Assembly (NCBI RefSeq): GCF_020184175.1
Contig: NC_065531.1
Coordinates: forward strand, 44,847,213-44,911,212
Length of the DNA: 64,000 nucleotides
Source of the DNA: Aphis gossypii
Taxonomy: Eukaryota; Arthropoda; Insecta; Hemiptera; Aphididae
Direction: 5' to 3'
Of this stretch, positions 11,290-20,865 are shown piece by piece (positions within the stretch are counted from its first letter, which is position 1; each line of letters begins with the position of its first letter). The notes under the pieces were generated by a model. It had not been told where the DNA came from. It saw only the letters and a list, made by a program, of their open reading frames with translations, and made no database searches. A program made the position numbers and the translations under genes.

Positions 11290-12695
11290 TTTATTAATTT
11301 ATTAATTATAATCATATTGACTATTGTACTGACGTTTCACAACATTTTTTTTTTATAATTATATCTTATTTAACAACAAATTATTTTTGACTAGGTAACT
11401 ATTATGAATTTTATTAACTAATATAATTATTGTTACTATAAATTTTAATGATATTTACAATTATACTCACAAAATTGTACTTTTTATTATATCTTATTTT
11501 ACAACAAACTATTACTAACTATATAGGTAACTATTATGAATTGTATTAACTTATATTATTATTGTTACTAATGTTACTAGTTACTATGAATTTCACAAAT
11601 ATAGATAATAATTATTATCTCTATCTGTGTATTTTATATTTTTATTGGCTAGTTTGGGCTATGTCGATGGTTTGGAGCACGATGTAGAGAACATCGTGCT
11701 GGCAACCCTGGTTTCGACCAAATTTAAAAAAGGTTAATTCTCTTTTTGACCAAAACAAAAAGTTTAATACATATTTTATGTTATACTCATCACATTTTTA
11801 GGTGATTTAAGATTTTGTTATTAGTTTCAAATAATTACTTCAAAATCTAGTGAACCACTGCTAACAAAAATCAGACAGCGACAGGAATTATAACAATATA
11901 TTCATAGGTAATTACAAATTAACAAACATCGTTATTTTCCGATATAACATTATTTACCGTAACAAAAATAATGTTAATTTATTAGTACTTTTTATTATAT
12001 TACTTTAAATTTCATACAACTTATATTTTTTAAAGTTTTTATTTTCTTTAAAATAATTTTTGATAAAAATAATACATTACCTATTTATTTTTATTATATT
12101 ATCGACATAAATTAGATAATATTGTTGTTATATTGATATATTGTACATTTTATAAATGAGTTAATATTTTTAATAATTTTTTTTGTGTTTTTCACAAAGA
12201 CTTTAATTTAGAGTATTATAATAAATAATATTGTTATTATTAAACTTTTTGTTTTGGCCAAAAATAGCCATGCCCCTAAAAAAATCGATGGAAGATAGGT
12301 AATTTTATAATTATTTATGTTTTATATTTTTACTAGGGCATGGTGAAACTTAATCGCGTGTTTGAAAGCCACCTTCGAGTGTGTTCAGTGAAAATTGTTT
12401 CAATTGGTTGTTGAAGTTTAGGTGTCTATAAATCGGTCACTAAAAAATATGAATAACTTAATGGCCATATTTGAAGGTCTAGTAGTTATCATCTGGTGTA
12501 AAAGTTTATCCTGTCGCTTGTCCGATACTTTTTGTATGTAAAAAAAAATTAATGCATACCAAAATGATAATAATGTCTAGCTATTAATCATCACCTTATG
12601 ATAAATCGATACTTGGCCTTGCATACCTCCTTACAGTCCTGACGTGAAAGTCTGTTGTATGGTATAAGAAGTATCAAGTAAGTCAAATAACATTT
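11290..12695. other. Non-coding AT-rich spacer
   Basis: No coding frame is visible. A near-direct repetition occurs around 11390-11560 (GGTAACTATTATGAATT twice with similar flanks). A perfect 10-bp hairpin lies at 11676-11700 and is listed separately. Confidence 0.4.
11676..11700. repeat. Perfect hairpin
   Basis: The arms AGCACGATGT and ACATCGTGCT flank a 5-base loop AGAGA. It sits in a GC-richer island (11650-11715) within AT-rich DNA, which makes chance less likely. It could be the tip of an old transposon end. Confidence 0.6.
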
Positions 12696-12700
12696 GAACA

Positions 12701-12823
12701 CATAGTGGAACCTTGATAACTCGAAAGAATGTTTTGGCCTCTGCCTTACAATATATATTTTCTGTAATTAAAATTGTTTTTTGCCCCCAACCGATCGAAT
12801 TATCGAGGTTCAATTGACCACTG
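12701..12823. mobile_element. Short pogo/Tigger-like MITE
   Basis: The left end reads GTGGAACCTTGATAACTCGAA and the right end, reverse-complemented, contains GAACCTCGATAATTCGAT after CAGTGGTCAATT. These are variants of the CAGT(G/A)GAACCTCGATAA termini of pogo/Tigger-type Tc1-mariner elements. The right side is followed by TA, the usual target dinucleotide. At about 123 bp it has no transposase. A 65-codon minus-strand frame across it is not a gene. Confidence 0.55.
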
Positions 12824-13744
12824 TACATTAATTAAATTTATCATCACTTTATGTTGTACATACATCTTATAAGTTAAAGTTATGTGTCTTAAATGTTATT
12901 TGCAATTTTGCTAAGAAAAATATTAATCATATAAAAAGAGATGGAAGGACACACATTTGTTACCTATGTATACAAATAATAGTAAAATAAAATTATATGT
13001 TTATTTCAAAGTAAACTTTGATGATCAATATTCAGATCTTGCAGTTGTACAGAAAAAAAGGAAAAGATTGATTCTGATATTAGTTATAATTATACTCAAC
13101 TTCATAAGGAACCTTATAGAAAATACAAAAAATAAAATGGGAGCATTTGCAATAGCTAAAAGCAGTTTTTCCCTCATGAATGTCATGCATTTTAAGATCA
13201 AATTAAGTATAAACCATTATTTGATTATTTACAATTATTATAAGTAGGGCTATGCATTTGTAGGTACATTTTTTTTTTTTTTGGCGATTGTGAAACGTAG
13301 CTTTGTAAGTATATAATTTGAATTATGTAACAACAAATCCATTTATGAAACTTTTATTTTATATTTCGTTTGCATTTTTGATGTTTTTAATATTTAGGTC
13401 ATGTTTTCCTTTTTTAGTTCATTTTTTGGTATTATTAATCAAATTCTGCCAATTAATAAATTTGAAACCAAAGACCCAAAGTACACTGCGTGCTATTAGG
13501 AATTAATACTATTTCAGTAAAATTAGTCTACTTAAAAAATGTACATTATTTATTATTATTAGAACAATAAAATGTAAGTTATATAATTGTATGAAAGTTA
13601 ATAAAAATGAATAAATTTAAATAAAATAGGATTTTTTTTAATAGATATAACGTGTATATAGTGTGTGTTTTGTTAAATATATATATATTGATTAATAACT
13701 CAAAAGGTATGGTGAATGGATTAATTTTCTGTAATAGACTATCT

Positions 13745-13905
13745 AAGTCTGCTATTAAATTCTTCAATAGTGGGCGTTGGCATGGCTGCTGTGTCATCCA
13801 AACTATTATCCAAATGGTTGGCTGTCCCAGATTTGATATAATACAACTCACAGTATCTAGGTTGCATCAGTTCATTTCTGACAACATCATTACAATTCTG
13901 TGATA
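13745..13905 (-). pseudogene. Possible coding remnant, unknown family
   Basis: On the minus strand one frame reads NELMQPRYCELYYIKSGT and then SLDDTAAMPTPTIEEFNSRL before a stop. The composition (acidic, proline/threonine patch, few AT-only codons) looks more like protein than the neighbouring frames do. There is no start or clear splice structure and no domain that I recognise. It may be part of a decayed transposon. Confidence 0.25.
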
Positions 13906-14143
13906 TAGTTGTCTGTTAACAGTGAACACTCGGTTTCTGACCTAGCTAACGTCTAACCTGTGAATCAACAAACAAATTAATAATAAAAATAAACTTATAC
14001 AAATACTTATGATACACTTAAAGGTATTGCAGAAATGAGAGTGGAAAATGAACGATAATTAAGCAATAAATAAGAACATATTATATTAACAAAATGATTA
14101 TAAATTAAATAGTGAGAAAGTTAATTCAAAATTGTTTGCTACA

Positions 14144-14470
14144 CAGTATAACTCCGATTATCCAGACTAATTAATGTCAATGATGGACCCGATGTACAAA
14201 TAACCGAATGATTGACATATGACATATTAAAAGTTATATAATTGTATGAATATATTGTGTGTAAGTATTTATTATTAATATGTAGCCATGTAGGTATGTA
14301 ATATAATTTAAAATTTGTAACCATAAACAAATAATTTTATTGAAATCTTTAACTGAAACAAAATAAGCTTTAATTATAATATGTGACATATTTTAAAATA
14401 AAAAAAAGCCAACTTGGCACATTTTTTTTTCTTTTCAGTTCATTGACGTTCGGATAATCGGAGTCTACTG
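14144..14470. mobile_element. pogo/Tigger-like MITE
   Basis: The left end CAGTATAACTCCGATTATCCAGA matches the reverse complement of the right end, CAGTAGACTCCGATTATCCGAA. About 19 of 22 positions agree. The element is about 327 bp, AT-rich inside and without coding capacity. The 'CAGT...CTCCGATTATCC' type is used by pogo-related Tc1/mariner elements. CA flanks both ends, so the expected TA duplication is not intact. Confidence 0.65.
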
Positions 14471-14479
14471 CACTTGCAT

Positions 14480-16176
14480 AGCATTATGACTGAGTGTAGG
14501 TTTACTTGTTGAATGAAGAATGTGTTAGTTAAACTGAAATTAAATAATTAAATAGATCATTAAAAAAACAACAATTGTATTTTAGAAATTAAGTTTATAA
14601 GATGAATGCAGTCATTCAGTGGTGCAATAGTTTTTAATATTACTGAACATTTCAAGTAAAAATTAAGCATGATATTATGTTCAAGTTTAATCTCATTACA
14701 GTGACCTGAGACCCAACAACACCATGTTAAATTAATAAATAAATACTTGACTTAAAATAATTATTATAATCTAACATGTAGAAAGAATAAGTTATTTTTT
14801 TGTATAACATTGAAATCATGTAATTATTACACCCAACATTAATAAAAATGTTTGTGCAAATCAGAGTAGTAGCTAACAAAATATGCAAGATATTGACATA
14901 TTATGTTATGTTTAAAAATATGATTTACTCACCAAAGACGGTAATGGTCTAGGGAACAGATGGTGAAAATGTGTTCCGCTGCTGTAGTCATGACTATTAA
15001 CAAAATGTCTGAAACTCAAAGTTCAAAGTTGTCTTTGAGGTGGCCTAAATCTGTTGTGCATTTATACCATTGTCCTCAGATAGGTCCTCAGTGAATAAAC
15101 CCACAAGCGCCTCTGTTCCACATTCGCTGGAAATCTAATGTAATCGTCAAATAATAAATAGCTATGGTGTAATATTAAAATGATATTGTATAGTATATAG
15201 TTAATATATTATTGTAACCCGTGTACAAGAACTCTATTAACACCCATCTAGGTTTTTGTAGATCAAATAGTTTGAACATGGTGATGGATGATGGCACTTA
15301 AAAAGAACAATTTTAAAGAAAAAATAAAATAGGAACGTAATAAATGTAATAATTATTTTAACTGAAGTAAAACAAAATTGTGCTTAAGTATGTATTAACA
15401 CCAGGGCGTCGTCATATAGCATAAGAGTATTACTCTATAGTCTAATAGTCTAATATGTTATATTACTTATATTCTTAGATCATATACAATATATTATATT
15501 ATATATATAATAATATGATAAAAATATAATAATAAGTTTATATTGAAATGATGTTATCAGTTTATCACTGTTATTGGTGGTGGAAGGTGATAATACAGCA
15601 ACTCGGGAATCCAAGACTTTTGTGTTATTTTTAGAAATACTGTGAATATTATAAATTATTACTTTTATTTGCGTGCACGATTTAAGTTGATTATCTTGAA
15701 ACGTGTTGGTATGATACATAAAATACACGGAAAAAATTTATTTATTGAATTAATTACCACAAATTTCGCGTGGAAAGTGTTAAGTAACGGGTAACGTGCG
15801 ACGTACGAAAAGGGAATTCATGTCGACCGATGATCCCGTGAAAGAATGTAAACCATAGGCCGTTGGGTAACCACAATATTATCTTAAGGAGTAGGTAGGT
15901 TATATTAATTCTCGTCTTTTTTAAATTTTTTATTTAATATTTTAGTTTTATCTTGTTAATTTCTGCCCCATACTCTTAAAAAAAAATTAATATTATTATT
16001 TTTTATCTTACAATAAAACCGTCATTCATTAACGCCTACCGTTATTACATATCTTCAGACTGTTCAAGAAATGTCCAAATGTACATACCTACTACATATT
16101 AATTTCAATAATTTAACTTCCAGCATTATTTTAAATACATTTATGACAATATTTTTACTTATATTTATTATATTAG
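14480..16176. other. Spacer upstream of the zinc-finger gene
   Basis: Mostly non-coding. A GC-richer patch at 15770-15880, containing an ATG followed by 12 codons at 15820, is the likeliest place for the zinc-finger gene's promoter or 5' untranslated exon, but I found no way to splice that ATG in frame to 16182. Around 14930-15130 the minus strand shows a donor-like GTGAGT and an interrupted frame containing ALVGLFTEDLSEDNGINAQQ; I cannot assign it. Confidence 0.35.
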
Positions 16177-16181
16177 AGAGT

Positions 16182-17792
16182 ATGGATGTGAGCCGACCTG
16201 CACAAACACAAACATCAATGGCCAGTACTAAACATGAAGATGTCCATAAAGCAATTGTTGATGGTCCTAATCTGAAATCTTCTGTCACTGAAGGTAACAC
16301 ACTTATAGAAAATCAATATTATTATTTTTTATCTTACAATATAACCATCGTTTATGTATATAAATATAATATAATATATATATATTGTATATAACCCCAA
16401 TAATTTAACTTAAAGCTTACTAAATTCTACATTTTTTTTTATTTTTCATTAGAAAATGGTAATCAAGGCAACAATAGTAGCCATGTCAGCAATGTTAGTG
16501 ATGAGAGCAGTGAGACTGATGATGACTATGATATTTTAAAATATAAATGTGATCAATGCAACTTAGAATTTTTATACAAAAGTTGGTTTCTAAGACATAA
16601 GGCAATACACAACCCAGCAACTTTTACTTGCAACTATTGTCCAAAGAAATTTAAGCGTAAAGATGGTTTAAAAGAGCACACCTTTTATCACATTGGTCGA
16701 GCAAAGTTTAAATGCGATATCTGTTCAAACCTATTCTCTGATAGAAGAAACTTGAATAGTCATATCAAAAGCAAACATATTGGTAATTTGCTGTCATGTC
16801 CTAATTGTTCAAAACAGTATAATGGTAAAAGACAGTTACGGTACCATATTCAAAGGATGCATGAAAAGATAAACAAATATTTTTGTGAATGCAATGCAGG
16901 GTTTACGGTTCCCTCTTTGCTTTTCAAACATCGAATTAAAATGGTAATATACAAGATGTTTCTTTTAAAATCTTATTAAATATAATTTTTTCTTTTAGAA
17001 TCACAAAAAACCAGAGATAACAAAGGAACCCAAAGGTAACACTACTAACTGCTGTTTTTTTTATACATTTTACTTTTTATCGTGTTAAATTTTATCCCAT
17101 CAAACACACTTATAGAAAATTAATATTATTTTTTTTATCTCACAATATAACCTCAATAATTTAACTTATAGCTTACTAAATTCTACATTTTTTTTTATTT
17201 TTCATTAGAGAATGGTAATCAAGACAACAATAGTAGCCATGTCAGCAATGTTAGTGATGAGAGCAGTGAGACTGATGATGACTATGATATTTTAAAATAT
17301 AAATGTGATCAATGCAACTTAGAATTTTTATACAAAAGTTGGTTTCTAAGACATAAGGCAATACACAACCCAGCAACTTTTACTTGCAACTATTGTCCAA
17401 AGAAATTTAAGCGTAAAGATGGTTTAAAAGAGCACACCTTTTATCACATTGGTCGAGCAAAGTTTAAATGCGATATCTGTTCAAACCTATTCTCTGATAG
17501 AAGAAACTTGAATAGTCATATCAAAAGCAAACATATTGGTAATTTGCTGTCATGTCCTAATTGTTCAAAACAGTATAATGGTAAAAGACAGTTACGGTAC
17601 CATATTCAAAGGATGCATGAAAAGATAAACAAATATTTTTGTGAATGCAATGCAGGGTTTACGGTTCCCTCTTTGCTTTTCAAACATCGAATTAAAATGG
17701 TAATATACAAGGTGTTTCTTTTAAAATCTTCCTTTTTTGAAATCTTGTTCAAACATATTTTTTTTTTGTTTTAGGATCACAAAAAACCATAA
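16182..17792 (+). CDS. C2H2 zinc-finger protein with internally duplicated five-finger exon (five exons)
   Basis: Predicted exons are 16182-16293, 16453-16943, 16999-17035, 17209-17699 and 17775-17792, all with GT...AG introns and matching phases (1, 0, 1, 0), giving 382 codons. Residues 1-37 are a Ser/Thr/Gln-rich leader; 53-64 are acidic. Five fingers occupy residues 70-90, 97-117, 125-146, 153-174 and 182-203, repeated at +176. Fingers 1-4 are C-x2-C-x12-H-x3/4-H. Finger 5 is unusual (C-x1-C-x12-H-x5-H), and its last His is supplied by the next exon. Linkers are not the standard TGEKP. The gene is probably a nuclear nucleic-acid-binding protein; the target is unknown. The start at 16182 follows a possible acceptor (ATATTAG ending 16176). 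An in-frame ATG at 16071 would add a hydrophobic AT-rich stretch that looks like intron. The stop overlaps AATAAA. Confidence 0.8.
16296..17013 (+). repeat. Tandem duplication within the zinc-finger gene, copy 1
   Basis: This unit runs from AACACACTTATAG in intron 1 through the five-finger exon to CACAAAAAACCA in the small exon 3. It matches 17103-17789. Its leading intron carries about 50 extra AT-rich bases (around 16344-16393) that copy 2 lacks. Confidence 0.9.
17103..17789 (+). repeat. Tandem duplication within the zinc-finger gene, copy 2
   Basis: Matches 16296-17013. In the 491-base exon I count two substitutions, both in the first 20 bases; one changes Gly to Asp. The intron after the exon diverges within about 40 bases (copy 2 has an extra CCTTTTTTGAAATCTTGTTC segment). 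Copy 2 runs into the stop codon where copy 1 continues. Confidence 0.9.
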
Positions 17793-17796
17793 TAAA
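17791..17796 (+). terminator. Polyadenylation signal AATAAA overlapping the stop codon
   Basis: CCATAATAAAATC: the TAA stop (17790-17792) shares its last two bases with AATAAA. If used, the 3' untranslated region would be only tens of bases long. Function is inferred from the motif and position. Confidence 0.5.
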
Positions 17797-17799
17797 ATC

Positions 17800-20285
17800 A
17801 TGTTTTTTACTAGTGTATAATTAATTAAACTAACCTTACAATTACTATTATACTATAAGTAACTTATATATTGTAATTATTATTTATTATTATTATGTTA
17901 AATAGATAATTCATCTAATTTATATTAAACAAAACTATTGGCTGTTATTAAATTAGACGTAACTCAATGCCGTAGGTCGGTTATAAACAGCTTAATACAG
18001 GTAATATAATTTTGTCATTGTCCCTTTGAAGATGAGTAAATTACATTATTAAATATAAGTATTTTAATAAAAAATGCAATAATAAATTTATGTTCACAGC
18101 AATATTATAATAAGATGTATTATTTTGCATGGTTATTATTATTGCTAATCTATGTAGGTACGAATACGATAGATATAATTTATTAGGTATGTACGTCAAT
18201 TTATAGTTATTGGATTTATTATAATACCGCGTACTTCCGTTAGTACATTTTTGTTTTTTCTGATTATTTAACGTCATATAACGATTATGATATTTTTATC
18301 GAAAACTTTTGTCATATTTTTTATTTTATGTTTCTCTGTTTTGTTAAATACAGTAAATACAAATACAAATTTGTTTTCATCTCGATCAATTATTTTCTAT
18401 TACTCAACGGACTACGAGTAAAATAGTTTTGTTATTTTTTTACCATGATAAATTATATTCTATAATGTGTATACAGACATCCAGTCGGATATCTGCATAT
18501 TTTTTTACAGGTTTTTTTTATTGTTCATCTCTGCAACGCGTCTGGGATTTCCCAGTTTTCACAATAACCTACTTTTCCCGTGCACGTAATTCCAGTATAT
18601 TGCTTTTATAATATACTGCACAGACATAGAGCTATTCGTACGCATTACGTATTCGATATAGTATATATATACGATATAGATTATTCTAAATAATATTACC
18701 TGCACTATAACAATGTATACCGATGTGGATTGTAGGTATAAGTGCGGAACGAAATACAGACACCGCGGAGTATAGCTCTGGGCGCGTATATAGTATATAC
18801 CCCTTGGTCAGTTTTAATAAGTCAATCGTGCACACGAAACAATAATAATGGTGAAATAAAATAAATAAAACACCGTCGTAAATAATACACAATAGTACCA
18901 TTGCCCTGATCAAGGCACTCTAAATATACCCACATACATCATATCACTCGGTATACATATATTATTATTATTATATTTGTTTTATACCTACGCGACGCGC
19001 GTTTAAAACGAGACATTGAATACGCGCGTGTATAATACGAGTATACCTATAAACAGCTAAGGTCCGGGCGCACAATTATGTATACGTATGATTTATACGT
19101 ATATATATAATAATATATATAAATTACGTATATTACATTAACAATACGACCCCAGCGGCCGAGAGCCCTATTATTGAACACCGCGAGTCTTACGCATACA
19201 GCACTTGTATATAATATTATTATATAAAGGATCATTAAACAATTTAACCAAAACACTCGATCGCACTCTGTTATTTATTTATTATTATTATTTTTTTTTT
19301 TTTTTACTTTTCTCGTCTGCGTCTCCACTCTATAATACCTATACACTCTTTCTCCCCGCCGCACAACCCCTCGCACTATATTCCGTCGAACGCGTTTCAC
19401 CTGAGGTGATGATCACGTTTTTTTATTCCTCTGTGTTCTCTCCCCCTATTTTTTTTTTTTTTATTTAATAGACGTTCTGTATTCTAGTCGTGATGATAGT
19501 TATTTCTTTCACATTTTATTATTTTCTTTTGTATATCGCTCGCGCGCATCCGAAATAAATTAAGTCCGAATACATCGACTAATTATCGTTATCTCATTCA
19601 TTAAAGTTACATCTTTTTTTTCTTTTTTTACAGACATGCACAAACACACATGTCATAATATATATAATACATATATTATATTTGATATTCATTATCCCCT
19701 TCGGTGTACAGTATTAGTATATATCATAGCGATAGCATTGTATAAATTATGATATCTTCCTATAGTAGGTACACAATTAATAGTAGGTATGTATATTATT
19801 GTAGTAAATTGTACTTCTTAGTCGGCTGATGGATATCTAATAATAATTAGGCTTACAATAAATGTGTTTGAACGTACACAAGCGCACTTTTTCTGTGACG
19901 AGTAAAATGTTGTCTCTAGTCTTATGTATAAAGTGTTATATACTTAATATAATTTTAATATCGTGAATACCGAATTTGTAATAGTGCTATAATTTACGTT
20001 CTATCAATATTTTTCTAATGACATTCGGAAATATATTTTCAATAGATAATTTGTGATCTGTTTACGATGGTATCGGGAAAACGATATTTTATGGAATCCC
20101 GAGAAAAACTCAATAGGCTGTTTGAATGATATGATAAAACATTATTAGCTCCGGAAATTTTTAGTTAAGTACATGTTTATTCAATATTCAACGAGATATT
20201 CAATATTATTTTTAAAATTTTAAGAACTATAAATATTTGATAAAAAAGAAACAATTATTATGATATATTTTGTTGCTATATAGTT
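17800..20285. other. Non-coding intergenic region
   Basis: No gene is recognised. It includes CpG-containing patches at about 18,960-19,060 and 19,140-19,400, T-rich runs near 19,290 and 19,450, and many ATATAT stretches. No frame has coding features. Confidence 0.4.
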
Positions 20286-20413
20286 CAGTAGTTCTTAACC
20301 AGGGTGACACGAAAAATCATCGAGAAAAGGAAAAGAAATTTAAAAAGAAATAAATATAAATATTTTGTGAAGACTCAAAGGAGCCTTGGGATGAAAAAGT
20401 TTGAATACCTCTG
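20286..20413. mobile_element. Small hAT-like MITE
   Basis: The left end CAGTAGTTCTTAACCAGGGTGACACGAAAA and the right end, reverse-complemented, CAGAGGTATTCAAAC, are forms of the CAGtGGTTCTcAAaC terminal repeat of hAT-family MITEs. Flanking octamers ATATAGTT and ATATACGC agree at 5 of 8 positions, as expected for an old 8-bp duplication. No coding capacity at 128 bp. Confidence 0.55.
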
Positions 20414-20660
20414 ATATACGCGAATCTTATGACGATAGACGCACACCGGCACGACTGACGGACCTCGTAGTTTGAGTAAAACGGACGCATCAAGCCGGGA
20501 GCTGCAAGCTCAACGCTAAGATCACCGCAAATACTGCGTAAAAAATATTATAATTTATAATATGATCACACGGCTTAAAATGGCGGCACACAGGCGTACC
20601 GTAGAATGTGCGACAGCAGGGTGATAATCGTGCGACCAAAAAACGCCAAAGAAATACAGG

Positions 20661-20865
20661 CAGGACCGGATTAAGGGGAAGGCAACCGGGGCCCCCACAA
20701 TAGTGACTTCGGGAAAAAAATCTTTCAATTTACAAATACGCTGTCACCCCGCTGTTCCGTCAAAAGGTTAAAACATTGTTCATTTTATTTGGAAAATAAT
20801 TTTGGGCCAGAGGGCCTCCCCTTTTTTGATGCCCCGAGGCCTCCACTCCTCTAAATCCGGCCCTG
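20661..20865. mobile_element. hAT MITE with preserved 8-bp target duplication
   Basis: Left end CAGGACCGGATTAAGGGG; right end reverse-complemented CAGGGCCGGATTTAGAGG. The flanks are AATACAGG before and GATACAGG after, an 8-bp duplication with one mismatch, diagnostic of hAT insertion. The interior is 205 bp with GGCCCC/GGGGCC blocks and no coding frame. Confidence 0.75.

Noticed and set aside
12957..13247. 96-codon plus-strand frame near the pogo-like MITE
   Set aside because: Two frames here alternate in weakly protein-like stretches (for example QLHKEPYRKYKK in another frame), but stops break every reading; too weak to call even as a remnant.
14930..15130. Minus-strand exon-like stretch with a GTGAGT donor and ALVGLFTEDLSEDN
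   Set aside because: An in-frame stop lies between the coding-like part and the donor, and no acceptor or partner exon could be tied to it.
15820..15858. ATG plus 12 codons in the GC-richer patch upstream of the zinc-finger gene
   Set aside because: I tried joining it by its GTAAAC donor to acceptors near 16040, 16124 and 16177; each join gives a stop codon.
16071..16181. Upstream in-frame ATG extension of the zinc-finger gene
   Set aside because: The extra 37 residues are hydrophobic AT-rich codons resembling intron, and an acceptor-like ATATTAG sits just before 16177; I prefer the ATG at 16182 but cannot exclude the longer form.
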